Numbered from the stretch's first letter, positions 35,681-46,460 are shown. The stretch: 64,000 bases of DNA from Saccharopolyspora thermophila (GCF_014646075.1 NZ_BMMT01000001.1:186001-250000), one strand, 5' to 3'. The notes: generated from the letters alone by a model not told the origin. A program made the numbers and translations.

Positions 35681-36988
35681 GTGGCACCTGTGCAGCCCAG
35701 CAGCGGAACCCAGGCGACGTCACGACGACCCCTCAGCACCCTGCTCGGCAAGGTCTTCATCGACACCCGGCCGCTGAAGTATCCCGCGTACCGGCGGCTG
35801 TGGCTGTCCACCATCGTCACCGCCGTCGGCGCGCAGTTCTCCGCGGTCGCGGTCCCCAAGCAGCTCTACGACATCACCGGCTCCTCCGCGTACGTCGGCC
35901 TCGCCGGCATCTTCGGCCTCGTGCCGCTGCTGGTCTTCGGGCTGTGGGGCGGGGCGATCGCCGACGCCGTCGACCGCCGCCGCCTGCTGCTGATCACCAA
36001 CGGCGGCCTGGCCGCGACCGCGGTGCTGCTGTGGTTCGCGGCCGCCGCCGACATCCGCTCGGTGTGGCTGGTCCTGGTGATCTTCGCGCTGCAGCAGACG
36101 TTCTTCGCGATCAACAGCCCCGCCCGCGGCGCGGCGATCGCCCGGCTGATCCCGGTGCACCTGCTGCCGTCCGCGCAGGCGCTGGGCGCCACGGTGTTCC
36201 AGCTCGGGTCGATCGTCGGCCCCCTGCTCGCCGGGATGCTGCTGCCGCTGATGGGCCTTCCCGTGCTGTACCTGGTGGACGCGATCGCGTTGTGCGCGGC
36301 GCTGTGGGCGGTGTTCCGGCTGCCGCCGCTGCCGCCTCAGGAGGGTGCCCCGAAGCGCGCCGGGCTGCGCGCGGTGCTGGACGGATTCCGCTACCTGGCG
36401 CTGCATTCCGTGCTGCTGGCGTCATTCCTGCTGGACATCATCGCGATGGTGTTCGGCATGCCACGGGCGCTGTTCCCGGAGATGGCCGAGCGCACCTTCG
36501 GCGACCCGCCGGGCGGCGGGGCGGCGCTGGGCTGGCTGTTCGCCGCCATCCCGCTCGGCTCGTTCGCCTTCGGCATCTTCTCCGGCTGGCTGCACCGGAT
36601 CACCCGGCACGGGGTCGGGGTCGTCGTGGCGGTCGTGGCCTGGGGCGCCGCGGTGATCGGCTTCGGGTGGGCCGACTCGCTGTGGCTGGCGGTGCTGTTC
36701 CTGGCGCTGGGCGGCGGCGCGGACCTGGTGAGCATGGTCTACCGCAGCTCGATCCTGCAGGCGGCGGCCACCGACGAGATGCGCGGCCGCATCCAGGGCG
36801 TGTTCACCGTGGTCGTCGCGGGTGGACCGCGGCTGGCGGACACGCTGCACGGTCTGGCGGGCGCCAGCCTGGGCACCGCCACCGCGGTCACCGTCGGAGG
36901 AGCCCTGGTCGTGGTGGGTGCGGTGCTTGCGGCTGCGTGCCTGCCGGCCTTCTGGCGCTACCGCGCGCCGCGCGCCGACGAACCGTGA
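35681..36988 (+). CDS. MFS transporter
   Basis: 435-residue transporter with about 12 helices of the MFS_3 group (FSAVAVPKQLYDITGSSAYVGLAG, GGAIADAVDRRRLLL, INSPARGAAIARL, DEMRGRIQGVFTVVVAGGPRLAD). The substrate is unknown; drug or siderophore export is usual for this class. GTG codons at 35681 and 35690 are possible; with TAGGCT as -10, the second would fit a leaderless mRNA. It is preceded by a striking palindromic operator. Confidence 0.87.
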   Translation: MAPVQPSSGTQATSRRPLSTLLGKVFIDTRPLKYPAYRRLWLSTIVTAVGAQFSAVAVPKQLYDITGSSAYVGLAGIFGLVPLLVFGLWGGAIADAVDRRRLLLITNGGLAATAVLLWFAAAADIRSVWLVLVIFALQQTFFAINSPARGAAIARLIPVHLLPSAQALGATVFQLGSIVGPLLAGMLLPLMGLPVLYLVDAIALCAALWAVFRLPPLPPQEGAPKRAGLRAVLDGFRYLALHSVLLASFLLDIIAMVFGMPRALFPEMAERTFGDPPGGGAALGWLFAAIPLGSFAFGIFSGWLHRITRHGVGVVVAVVAWGAAVIGFGWADSLWLAVLFLALGGGADLVSMVYRSSILQAAATDEMRGRIQGVFTVVVAGGPRLADTLHGLAGASLGTATAVTVGGALVVVGAVLAAACLPAFWRYRAPRADEP

Positions 36989-37084
36989 CAGCGGCCCCGG
37001 ATGGGCACTCTGCCACGCCCAGCTGTGCAAACCGTCCAGGGGTGGGCAGACAGGCTTTCCGGGCACCCTGCACACTGCTCAGCT

Positions 37085-38485
37085 ATGGCCAACGAGACGA
37101 CCGTGAACGACAATGCGCCTGGCGGTGCGCAGGAGCCCGGCCTCAAGAAGGTCATGGGCCCGAAACTGCTGTTGTTCTTCGTGGTCGGGGACATCCTCGG
37201 GACCACGATCTACTCCCTGACCGGCAAGGTCGCTGGCAAGGTCGGCGGTGCGCTGTGGGTTCCGTTCCTGGTCGCCTTCGTGGTCGCCTTCCTGACCGCG
37301 TTCAGCTACCTCGAACTGGTCGGCAAGTACCCCAAGGCGGGCGGCGCGCCGCTGTACGTGCACAAGGCGTTCGGCGTGCACTTCCTGACCTTCCTGATCG
37401 CGTTCGCGGTGATGTGTTCGGGTATCACCTCGGCGTCGTCGGCCGCGCAGGCGTTCAGCGGTGACTACCTCGAGGCGATCCTCGGCGAGGGCGTGTCGTC
37501 GGTGGCTCATCTGGTGGCCATCGGCTTCCTGCTGGTGCTTGCCGCGATCAACTTCCGCGGCGTCGGCGAGTCGGTGAAGATGAACGTCGTGCTGACCTGC
37601 GTGGAGCTCACCGGGTTGGCGATCGTGATCGTGTTCGGTCTGTACGCGCTGGCGTCGGGTACCCACAGCGCCGACGTGGACCCGGATCCGGGTCGGCTGC
37701 TGGAGTTCAACGCCGGAACCTCGCCGCTGCTGGCCGTCACCTCGGCGACCGCGCTGGCGTTCTTCGCCATGGTCGGCTTCGAGGACTCGGTGAACATGGC
37801 CGAGGAGACCAGGGACCCGGCCAAGGTTTTCCCGCGCGCGCTGCTGCTCGGCATGATCATCACGGCCTCGATCTACCTGGTGATCGCGCTGATCACCTCG
37901 ACGCTGGTGCCCACCGACAAGCTGGCCGCCTCGGACGGCCCGCTGCTGTTGGTGGTGAAGGCCGCCGCCCCGTGGTTCCCGCCGATCTTGTTCTCGCTGA
38001 TCGCGCTGTTCGCGGTGACCAACACGGCGTTGATCAACATGCTGATGGCCAGCCGACTGGTCTACGGCATGTCGCAGGAGAACATCATCCCGAAGCAGTT
38101 CGGCCTGGTGCACCGCACGCGGCGCACCCCGTGGGTGTCGATCCTGTTCACCAGCCTCATCGCGGTGATCCTGGTGAGCTCGCTGAAGATCTCCGACCTG
38201 GGCAGCACCACCTCGCTGCTGCTGCTCGTGGTGTTCGCGGTCGTCAACGTCTCGGTCCTGGTGCTGCGTCGGGACAAGGTGGCGCACGAGCACTTCAGGG
38301 CTCCCACCTGGGTGCCCGTGCTGGGTGCGCTGAGCTGCGCGTTCTTCGCCAGCCCGCTGTCCGGCCGCCCGGTCACCGAGTACGTCATCGCCGGCATCCT
38401 GCTGGGCATCGGCGTGCTGTTCTGGGCCATCAACTTCGCGTTCGGCGGGCGTCGCGAGTTCGACGCTGCGAAGCTGGCCAAGTGA
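37085..38485 (+). CDS. APC-family amino acid permease
   Basis: 466-residue membrane protein with about 12 helices and a short polar N-terminus. Family features are LLLFFVVGDILGTTIYSLTGKVAGKVGGALW (unwound helix 1), KYPKAGGAPLYVHKAFG and AFFAMVGFEDSVNMAEETRDPAKVFPRAL. It imports amino acids or polyamines by proton symport; specificity unknown. The ATG at 37085 follows the MFS gene by 96 nt. A strong terminator follows. Confidence 0.88.
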   Translation: MANETTVNDNAPGGAQEPGLKKVMGPKLLLFFVVGDILGTTIYSLTGKVAGKVGGALWVPFLVAFVVAFLTAFSYLELVGKYPKAGGAPLYVHKAFGVHFLTFLIAFAVMCSGITSASSAAQAFSGDYLEAILGEGVSSVAHLVAIGFLLVLAAINFRGVGESVKMNVVLTCVELTGLAIVIVFGLYALASGTHSADVDPDPGRLLEFNAGTSPLLAVTSATALAFFAMVGFEDSVNMAEETRDPAKVFPRALLLGMIITASIYLVIALITSTLVPTDKLAASDGPLLLVVKAAAPWFPPILFSLIALFAVTNTALINMLMASRLVYGMSQENIIPKQFGLVHRTRRTPWVSILFTSLIAVILVSSLKISDLGSTTSLLLLVVFAVVNVSVLVLRRDKVAHEHFRAPTWVPVLGALSCAFFASPLSGRPVTEYVIAGILLGIGVLFWAINFAFGGRREFDAAKLAK

Positions 38486-38498
38486 GCTGACGATCGGC

Positions 38499-38534
38499 GA
38501 GCCTCCCGGGCGTCTCTGGCGGCCCGGGAGGCTC
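38499..38534 (+). terminator. Terminator after the APC permease gene
   Basis: GAGCCTCCCGGGC (38499-38511) pairs perfectly with GCCCGGGAGGCTC (38522-38534) over 13 bp with a 10-nt loop, followed by TTCGCCTCT. Confidence 0.8.
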
Positions 38535-38554
38535 TTCGCCTCTACAGTGGCCGG

Positions 38555-39481
38555 GTGCACGAATCGCTTCCCGCCACCGGGCGGCAGTACGAGATCGCGT
38601 TCGGCGACGCCCGCGCCGTGGTCACCGAGGTCGGCGCGGCGCTGCGGGCCTTCGAGGTCGGCGGGGTGCCGTACGTGGAGACCTACGATGCGGACCGGTT
38701 GCCGCCCGGCGCGGCGGGAGCGGTGCTGGTGCCGTGGCCGAACCGGGTCGCCGGCGGGCGGTGGCGGCTCGACGGCGAACCGCAGCAGCTCGCGCTGACC
38801 GAGCCCGCACGGCACAACGCCATCCACGGCCTGCTGCGCCACACCGCGTGGACGCTCGTGGAGCACAGCGGGTCGGCGGTGGTGCTGCGCGCGATGGTGT
38901 GCGCCCAGCCGGGCTGGCCGGTCCCGCTGCTGACGTCCATCCGGTACTCGCTGGACGAGCGCGGTCTGACCGTTGCGCACACCGTCGAGAACCCGGGTGC
39001 GCGCCCCGTGCCGTTCGGGCTGGGGGTGCACCCGTACCCGCGGGCCGGGCACGCGGAGACCGACGAGTGCGCGCTCCGGTTGGCGGCCGCGACCGTGCTG
39101 CCGGTGGACGCGGAGCGGCTGCTCCCGGCCCGGCCGCCGCGCGCGTTGGCGGGCGACGAGGTGGACTTCCGGACCGGGCGCCGACTCGCGGGCGTGCTGC
39201 TGGACACCGCGTTCGGCGGCGCGGCACCGGCCCCGGACGATCCCGAGCAGCTGGTGCGGCACCGCCTCACCGACCCGGCGGGGCACGGGGTCGAGTTGTG
39301 GGCTGAGCCGGTGTTCAGGTGGGTGCAGGTCTACACGGCCGACGACTTCCCGGGCCGCGGTCGGGCGGTGGCGATCGAACCGATGACCTGCCCGCCGGAC
39401 GCCCTGAACTCCGGCACGGACCTGATCGTCCTCCGACCAGCGGAAACCTGGCACGCCACCTGGGGCCTCCGCCCCTTCTGA
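38555..39481 (+). CDS. Aldose 1-epimerase family protein
   Basis: 308-residue beta-sandwich protein of the GalM family: LVPWPNRVAGGRW, RHNAIHGLLRH (catalytic-type His), PFGLGVHPYPR (second His) and the closing VAIEPMTCPPDALNSG with the conserved Glu. It interconverts anomers of a sugar. The GTG at 38555 lies 6 nt after a TACAGT hexamer, so the message is probably leaderless. It is separated from the permease by a terminator. Confidence 0.9.
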   Translation: MHESLPATGRQYEIAFGDARAVVTEVGAALRAFEVGGVPYVETYDADRLPPGAAGAVLVPWPNRVAGGRWRLDGEPQQLALTEPARHNAIHGLLRHTAWTLVEHSGSAVVLRAMVCAQPGWPVPLLTSIRYSLDERGLTVAHTVENPGARPVPFGLGVHPYPRAGHAETDECALRLAAATVLPVDAERLLPARPPRALAGDEVDFRTGRRLAGVLLDTAFGGAAPAPDDPEQLVRHRLTDPAGHGVELWAEPVFRWVQVYTADDFPGRGRAVAIEPMTCPPDALNSGTDLIVLRPAETWHATWGLRPF

Positions 39482-39518
39482 CCCCCCACCACGACACCCC
39501 CGAATCCACCCAGCCGGC

Positions 39519-39545
39519 GCCTCGTGGAGGCTCCCAAGTTTGGGA
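39519..39545. terminator. Tandem small hairpins between convergent genes
   Basis: GCCTC-GTG-GAGGC (39519-39531) is followed at once by TCCCAA-GT-TTGGGA (39532-39545). These lie between the convergent epimerase and acyl-CoA dehydrogenase genes and could end either transcript. Short stems make this tentative. Confidence 0.4.
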
Positions 39546-39573
39546 CACACCAAGTGCGCCCGATTGTGTGTCG

Positions 39574-40719
39574 TCAGGCGCGGGCGAGGTGGCGGGCGAT
39601 CAGCATGCGCTGGATCTGGTTCGTGCCCTCGAAGATCTGCAGGACCTTGGCCTCACGCATGAAGCGCTCGGCCGGGAAGTCGCGGGTGTAGCCCGCGCCG
39701 CCGAGGACCTGCACGGCGTCCGTGGTCACCTTCATCGCCGCGTCGGTGGCGACGAGCTTGGCCACCGACGCCTGTTCGCCGAACGGCAGTCCGGCGTCGC
39801 GCCGCCGCGCGCCGTCCAGGTAGGTCGCCCGCGCCGACTGCACCGCGGCGGCCATGTCCGCCAGCAGGAACTCCACGCCCTGGAACTCGATGATCGGCCG
39901 CCCGAACTGCCGCCGTTGCTTGGCGTAGTCCACGGCGAGATCCAGCGCGGCCTGCGCCAGGCCGACCGCGCACGCGGCGATGCCCAGCCGCCCGGAGTCC
40001 AACGCGCACAGCGCGATCTTCAGCCCGTCGCCCTCGTTTCCGATGAGCCGCTCGGCGGGCACCGGGGCGTCCTCGAAGTACAGCGGGGTGGTCAGCGAGC
40101 CGGTGAGCCCCATCTTGTGCTCCGGGGTCCCGGCGGTCAGCCCCGGTGTGCGGCCGTCGACCAGCAGGCAGCTGATGCCGCGCGCCCCGTCGTCGGAGGT
40201 GCGGGCCATCAGGGTGTAGAAGTCGGCCACGCCGCCGTGCGTGATCCACGCCTTGGCCCCGCTGACGGTGTACGTGTCGTCCTGCCGCACTGCCCGCGTG
40301 GTCAGCGCCGCCGCGTCGGAGCCGGCATGTGGCTCCGACAGCGCGAAGGCGCCGAGCAGGCCGCCGCCGACCATCTCCGGGAGCCACCGCTGCTTCTGCT
40401 CGGGCGTGCCGAAGTGCGCGAGCGGGAAGCAGCTCATGGTGTGCACCGACAGGCCCACCCCGACGGTCATCCACGCGCTGCTGAGCTCCTCGAGCACCTG
40501 CAGGTACACCTCGTAGGGCTGCGCGCCGCCGCCGTACTCCTCGGGGTAGGGCAGACCGAGCAGGCCCGCCTCGCCGAGCAGGCGGAACACGTCGCGCGGG
40601 AACGTCTCGGCGGCCTCGTCGGCGGAGGCCCGCCCGGCGAGCTCGTCGCGGGCGATCTCGCGGGTCAGCGCCAGCAGGTCGGTGGCTTCCGGGGTGGGAA
40701 GTAGGCGGTGGACAGGCAT
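39574..40719 (-). CDS. Acyl-CoA dehydrogenase
   Basis: 381-residue FAD enzyme of beta-oxidation. Motifs are ALSEPHAGSDAAAL, the FAD-binding KAWITHGG block, YAKQRRQFGRPIIEFQGVEFLLADMA, and the C-terminal IFEGTNQIQR with catalytic Glu at E364, the position used by short/medium-chain enzymes. Chain length is not certain. It is divergent from a TetR gene that probably controls it through the AGTACTGT repeats. M. tuberculosis has fadE10 in the same general region, though not at the same place. Confidence 0.92.
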   Translation of the reverse strand: MPVHRLLPTPEATDLLALTREIARDELAGRASADEAAETFPRDVFRLLGEAGLLGLPYPEEYGGGAQPYEVYLQVLEELSSAWMTVGVGLSVHTMSCFPLAHFGTPEQKQRWLPEMVGGGLLGAFALSEPHAGSDAAALTTRAVRQDDTYTVSGAKAWITHGGVADFYTLMARTSDDGARGISCLLVDGRTPGLTAGTPEHKMGLTGSLTTPLYFEDAPVPAERLIGNEGDGLKIALCALDSGRLGIAACAVGLAQAALDLAVDYAKQRRQFGRPIIEFQGVEFLLADMAAAVQSARATYLDGARRRDAGLPFGEQASVAKLVATDAAMKVTTDAVQVLGGAGYTRDFPAERFMREAKVLQIFEGTNQIQRMLIARHLARA

Positions 40720-40758
40720 GGCGGTTCGCGCTCCAGGTACCAGTCTGACAGCATCCGG

Positions 40759-40796
40759 CAGTACTGTTAGGAGTACTGTAGGGCCTACGGGAGTAC
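40759..40796. promoter_or_regulatory. AGTACTGT repeats in the fadE/tetR divergent gap
   Basis: AGTACTGT occurs at 40760-40767 and again at 40772-40779 (12-nt period); AGTAC occurs a third time at 40792. CAGTACTG is itself palindromic. These lie between the divergent acyl-CoA dehydrogenase and TetR genes, in the place expected for a TetR operator. Confidence 0.5.
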
Positions 40797-40860
40797 CGGG
40801 GAAGTGTCAGCAGGTGGAACCCCCGCGACCCGCCGAAGGCGCTGTGGCAGGCTTCCAGCG

Positions 40861-41457
40861 ATGACCACCTCCGAAGGCCGCCGCAGGTCGGCGAACGCGC
40901 GTCGGGCTGAGCTGCTGGACCGGCTCCGCGACCTCTTCCTCGCGGAGGGCTTCGCGCACTTCACCCTCGACGACCTGGCCGCCCGCCTGCACTGCTCGAA
41001 GTCGACGCTGTACACGCTGGCCAACAGCAAGGAGCAGCTGGCCGTCCGGGTCGTGGCGCACTACTTCAAGGGCGCCACCCAGCGCATCGAGGAGCGGGTC
41101 GCGGCCACCGACGACGTGCGGGAGAAGGTGCGGGTCTACCTGGAGGCCGCGGCGGAGGCGCTGCGCCCGGCGTCCCGCGAGTTCATCGACGACATGGCGG
41201 CCAACCTCGCCACCCGGGCCACCTACGAGGCCAACGCGCACGCGGCCGCCGACCGGCTGCGCGGCTTCATCGCCGACGGCGTGCGGCAGGGTGTGTTCCG
41301 GGAGGTGCACGCGGGGTTCGTGGGGGAGATGGTCGGCCGGACGATCGCCGGTATCCAGCGCGGCGAGATCGGCGAGCGGACCGGTTTGTCGGACGCAGCG
41401 GCCTTCGCGGCGCTGTCGCAGTTCCTGCTCGGCGGGCTGGCCGCCGAGCAGCCCTGA
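40861..41457 (+). CDS. TetR-family regulator
   Basis: 198-residue repressor. The N-terminal HTH is at about residues 15-60 (LLDRLRDLFLAEGFAHFTLDDLAARLHCSKSTLYTLANSKEQL), followed by a helical ligand domain. It is divergent from acyl-CoA dehydrogenase and 23 nt upstream of a PfkB kinase, with which it may be co-transcribed. An acyl-CoA ligand is plausible but not shown. The ATG at 40861 is chosen over a GTG at 40804 that would run into the operator. Confidence 0.9.
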   Translation: MTTSEGRRRSANARRAELLDRLRDLFLAEGFAHFTLDDLAARLHCSKSTLYTLANSKEQLAVRVVAHYFKGATQRIEERVAATDDVREKVRVYLEAAAEALRPASREFIDDMAANLATRATYEANAHAAADRLRGFIADGVRQGVFREVHAGFVGEMVGRTIAGIQRGEIGERTGLSDAAAFAALSQFLLGGLAAEQP

Positions 41458-41480
41458 GGAATGCCACCTGTGGAGGAAAT

Positions 41481-42410
41481 GTGATCGTCATCGGCGGCGA
41501 GGCGCTGGTCGACCTCGTTCCGGACCCGTCCACTGCGGACGGCGAGCTCGGACCGCTGCACCCCCTGCTCGGCGGCGGGCCGTACAACGTGGCCGTTGCC
41601 CTGGGACGCCTGGGGATTCCGGCCGCGTTCTTCGCCCGGCTGTCCACCGACCAGTTCGGCGACAAGCTGCTGGCGCGGCTGCGTGACTCCAATGTGGACG
41701 TCGGGCTGGTGCAGCGGGGCCCGGAGCCGACGACACTCGCCGTGGTCGGGCTGGCCGAGGACGGCTCGGCCCGCTACAGCTTCCACACCGAGGGCACCGC
41801 CGCACCGCTGGTCGAGGCCCGCGAGTTACCCGACGACACCCAGGCCGTGTGCCTGGGCACCCTCGGCATGGTGCTCGAACCCGGTGCGTCGGTGTACGAG
41901 GAGGTGCTGTTCCGGGAGGCCGGGCGCGGCCGGTTCGTCGCTCTCGACCCCAACATCCGTGCCGACCTTATCGCCGATGCCGACGCCTACCGCGCCCGCT
42001 TCGCCTCCTGGCTGCCGTCGGTCGGGCTGCTGAAGGTGTCCGACGACGACGCCGCGTGGCTGGCCGACGGCGGTGACGTGCTCGCGGCGGCGCGGGACTG
42101 GCAGCGGCGCGGCCCGGCCGCGGTGGTGCTGACCAGGGGCGCCGACGGCCTGACCGCGGTGACCGCCGACGGCGAGGTGTCCGTGCCCGGCGTGCGCGCG
42201 GAGGTGGCCGACACCATCGGTGCGGGCGACACGGTGCAGGCCGCGCTGCTCGCCTGGCTGCACCGCCACGACGCACTCGCGGCGGACCGTGTGCGGCGCC
42301 TCGACCGTGCACAGTGGGAACAGGCGTTACGGTTCGCCGCAGCCGCCGCAGCCGTCACGGTGTCCCGGCCGGGCGCCGAGCCGCCGTGGGCCACGGAGCT
42401 GGCCTGGTGA
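41481..42410 (+). CDS. PfkB-family carbohydrate kinase
   Basis: 309-residue ribokinase-fold enzyme: GGGPYNVAVALGRLG (PfkB motif 1 area), DPNIRADLI, and motif 2 DTIGAGDTVQAALLAWL with the catalytic Asp in GAGD. The open start GGEALVDLVP is like fructokinases. It phosphorylates a sugar, probably fructose. The start is GTG 41481 with GAGGAAA upstream; likely in one operon with the tetR gene. Confidence 0.9.
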   Translation: MIVIGGEALVDLVPDPSTADGELGPLHPLLGGGPYNVAVALGRLGIPAAFFARLSTDQFGDKLLARLRDSNVDVGLVQRGPEPTTLAVVGLAEDGSARYSFHTEGTAAPLVEARELPDDTQAVCLGTLGMVLEPGASVYEEVLFREAGRGRFVALDPNIRADLIADADAYRARFASWLPSVGLLKVSDDDAAWLADGGDVLAAARDWQRRGPAAVVLTRGADGLTAVTADGEVSVPGVRAEVADTIGAGDTVQAALLAWLHRHDALAADRVRRLDRAQWEQALRFAAAAAAVTVSRPGAEPPWATELAW

Positions 42411-42791
42411 GATGCGCTGAGGTGGGGGTGCGCGATGCCGCCGTGTGGCCTCGATCGTGCCCCCGCCAACGGCCCAGCCGCCGTTAACCCGATCGGATGG
42501 CTCTGGTGGTCGCGATGACCGCATCGTCCGGTTCCGGAGCGTGGAGGATCGACCACAGCGGGCCGCCGGATGTGATGTGATCGTGGTCCCACCTGCCAAA
42601 AAGCCGAAACGCGATTGCTGCGCTCGAGCCCCACTGCGGTCTAGCGTGACTACTGACAGGACCCCAACGGGGTGGTGCTGCGGCGGTTCGGACACCCCGA
42701 CCGGCGCGCGGGCGATCAGGCACCCTGCCGCTTGGCTGGGCGGCGCAGGTCGTCTTCACAGCGCCCCCCGACGAGCGCGAGAGGTTCCCGA
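42411..42791. other. 381-bp region upstream of gltA
   Basis: No recognised gene. It contains the gltA promoter, probably within the moderately AT-rich stretch around 42590-42660 (TAGCGT near 42643 is a possible -10). Neither a clear operator nor a riboswitch was seen. Confidence 0.45.
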
Positions 42792-44096
<1,305 letters not shown>

Positions 44097-44147
44097 ATCG
44101 AATTCTGAATCCTGTCGGTGGCGACCTGCTGCCACCGGCGCATCCGC

Positions 44148-44186
44148 GGCCCCGGACGCCGGCCACCACGGCCGGTCCCCGGGGCC
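44148..44186. terminator. Bidirectional terminator between gltA and glpD
   Basis: GGCCCCGG (44148-44155) ... CCGGCC, ACCAC, GGCCGG ... CCGGGGCC (44179-44186) folds as a long stem with a 3-nt internal loop on each side. A second 7-bp hairpin (CGGTGGC/GCCACCG, 44116-44137) stands closer to gltA. Confidence 0.65.
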
Positions 44187-44244
44187 GACCCGTACCTGCG
44201 GGTGCCCCGGACGACCGCGGTGTCAGGTGCAGCGTGGGCACCGG

Positions 44245-45825
44245 TCAGCTGGGGTCCCGGACGCCTTCCAGAGCCCGCTCGACGAGTCGTTCGACCGCCG
44301 GGCGGGCCGCTTCGCGTTCCGCCGGGTTCAGGCCGATGCGGCTGCGCCGGTCGAGGACGTCCGCGGCGTCCAGGGCGCCCTCGTGGCGGACGGCCCACAG
44401 CACCTCCGCGGCGGTCAGCCGCAGGCCGGGGCCGACCGGGGCCGCGAGGTCGGCGTCCAGTTCGGCCAGCGCCGCCACCCGGGCGGCCTCGGTGCCGTAC
44501 CTGGCCACCAACCGCGGCGGCGCTTCGACATCGGTCAGGTGCCGCCGCGGAGCCGCGCCGACGAGGGCGATCGCGGTGGTGCGCGACGGCCCGGCGGACA
44601 GGCCGCTGACGCGGACCGCGGCGTCCACCGCGTCGGCCGCCATCTTCCGGTAGGTGGTGAGCTTGCCGCCGACGACCGTCACCACGCCCTCCGGCGAGGT
44701 GAGCACCGCGTGCCGCCGGGACAGATCGGCGGTCTCCGTGCGCCCGGGTTGTTCCAGCAGCGGGCGCAGGCCGGCGAAGGACCCGAGCACGTGGCTGCGG
44801 TCCAGCGGCTGGCCGAGCAGGTCGCGGACCGCGGCCAACAGGAAGTCCACATCGGACGGCGGGACGTCCGGCACCGACGGGATCGGCCCGGGCACCGGCT
44901 CGTCGGTCAACCCGAGCAGGGCCCGGCCATCGGGCTGCGGTACGAGCAGCAGGAACCGCCCGCAGCCGCCGGGCATCGGCGCGATCAGCGCGGTCCCGGC
45001 GATCCCGGCGGCGTCGGCGTCGACCAGCAGGTGCGAGCCGCGCGACGGCCGCAGCCGCACGTCCGGCGCCAGTTCCCCGGCCCACACGCCGGTGGCGTTG
45101 ACCACCGCCCGCGCGCGGATGCGCAGCGACTCGCCGCTGACCTCATCGACGGCGTCCGCGCCGCCACCGTCGAGCCGGTTCACGCGCACGCGCGTGAGGA
45201 CGCGCGCCCCGAATCCGGCCGCGGTGCGCGCGAGCGCGACGACCAGGCGCGCGTCGTCCACCAGCTGCCCGTCGAAGCCCAGCAGGCCGCCGCGCAGCCC
45301 GGCCGGGCGCAGGCCCGGGACCAGGGCGAGCGCCTCGGCGGCGGGGATGCGCCGTGGGGGCGGGAGCACGTCAGCCGGGGTGCGGGCGCTGCGGCGCAGC
45401 ACGTCCCCGGCGCGCAGCCCCGCGTTGAGGAGGAGTTCGCTGCGTCGGGACACACCGTCGTGCAGCGGGATGAGCTGCGGGAGCGTGCGCACGAGGTGCG
45501 GTGCGGTGCGCGTCATCAGGACGTTGCGCTCGACGGCGCTCTCCCAGGCCAGCGCCACGTCGCCGTGCGCGAGGTAGCGCAGCCCGCCGTGCACGAGCTT
45601 GCTGGACCAGCGGGACGTGCCCCACGCCAGGTCCTCGGCCTCCACCAGCGCAACCGACAGGCCCCGGGCGGCCGCGTCGAGGGCCGCTCCGGCGCCCGTC
45701 ACGCCTGCGCCGACGACCAGCACGTCCAGCACGTCGTCGGCCGCCGCGGACAGCTCGGCAGCGCGGCGCGCGGCGTTCAGCGAGGTGGCGCGCAACGATC
45801 CAGCGGGCAGCGGGGTGGTGATCAT
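44245..45825 (-). CDS. glpD: Glycerol-3-phosphate dehydrogenase GlpD
   Basis: 526-residue membrane-associated FAD enzyme that oxidises glycerol-3-phosphate to dihydroxyacetone phosphate and passes electrons to quinones. Motifs are VLVVGAGVTGAGAALDAAARG (FAD), GTSRWSSKLVHGGLRYL, VVNATGVWAGEL, GLRPLLEQ and GGKLTTYRKMA. The ATG at 45825 overlaps the TetR stop by 4 nt. In M. tuberculosis glpD1, a TetR gene and a flavoprotein are arranged the same way (Rv2249c-Rv2251). Confidence 0.93.
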   Translation of the reverse strand: MITTPLPAGSLRATSLNAARRAAELSAAADDVLDVLVVGAGVTGAGAALDAAARGLSVALVEAEDLAWGTSRWSSKLVHGGLRYLAHGDVALAWESAVERNVLMTRTAPHLVRTLPQLIPLHDGVSRRSELLLNAGLRAGDVLRRSARTPADVLPPPRRIPAAEALALVPGLRPAGLRGGLLGFDGQLVDDARLVVALARTAAGFGARVLTRVRVNRLDGGGADAVDEVSGESLRIRARAVVNATGVWAGELAPDVRLRPSRGSHLLVDADAAGIAGTALIAPMPGGCGRFLLLVPQPDGRALLGLTDEPVPGPIPSVPDVPPSDVDFLLAAVRDLLGQPLDRSHVLGSFAGLRPLLEQPGRTETADLSRRHAVLTSPEGVVTVVGGKLTTYRKMAADAVDAAVRVSGLSAGPSRTTAIALVGAAPRRHLTDVEAPPRLVARYGTEAARVAALAELDADLAAPVGPGLRLTAAEVLWAVRHEGALDAADVLDRRSRIGLNPAEREAARPAVERLVERALEGVRDPS

Positions 45826-46460
45826 CGCGACTCCGGTCGGGTCGGGGGCTCCGGACGCAGTGCGGCGTCCAGGACCCTGGCCAGTTCGTCGGTCAGCGCG
45901 GACGGGTCGACGCCCGCGGCGGCCGGTCCGATCGAGACGACGAAGGACTGCGCGAGCAGCAGCAGCGCGCGTGCCTGCACGTCGGGGTCGCCGGGGCGGA
46001 TGGAGCCGTCGGCGTGGCCCTGCACCACGTACTCGCGCAGAAAGCCTTCCGCGGCGAGCTGTGTGCTGCCGAGCCGCTCCACCAGGTAGGGCAGCAGGAG
46101 TTCGGCGTCGGTCTCCAGGACCCGCTGCAGCAGCGGCGCGGACTGCAGCAGTCGGACGCCGTGCGCGGTCGCCGAGACCAGACGGTGCCGGACGGTGCCG
46201 CTGGTGGCCTCGGCGCGGGCCTGCCGCAGGATCTCGCCGAACTCGGCGGTGATCAGCGCGGTGACCACGCTGCCGACGTCGGGGAAGCGCCGGTACAGCG
46301 TCATCCGGCTGACCCCCGCGCGGCGGGCGATCTCGGTCAGGGTGGTGCGCCGGACGCCGTGGGCGAGCACGCAGTCGCGCGCGGCGCGCAGCAGGTCGGC
46401 GTCGCCGACCCGATTCCCCGTGCGGGTGCCGCCCGGGGAGCTGTGACACTGCGATGTCAT
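45822..46460 (-). CDS. TetR-family regulator of the glpD locus
   Basis: 212-residue repressor with N-terminal HTH (about 25-70, LLRAARDCVLAHGVRRTTLTEIARRAGVSRMTLYRRFPD). It is co-translated with glpD and faces the flavoprotein gene, so it likely controls both. The ATG at 46460 has TACAGT 7 nt upstream, implying a leaderless mRNA. Its start is only 16 nt from the start codon of the divergent gene. Confidence 0.92.
   Translation of the reverse strand: MTSQCHSSPGGTRTGNRVGDADLLRAARDCVLAHGVRRTTLTEIARRAGVSRMTLYRRFPDVGSVVTALITAEFGEILRQARAEATSGTVRHRLVSATAHGVRLLQSAPLLQRVLETDAELLLPYLVERLGSTQLAAEGFLREYVVQGHADGSIRPGDPDVQARALLLLAQSFVVSIGPAAAGVDPSALTDELARVLDAALRPEPPTRPESR

Noticed and set aside
37079-39553. 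824-codon minus-strand frame
   Set aside because: Antisense to the APC permease and epimerase genes; His/Arg/Gln-rich translation typical of a shadow frame.
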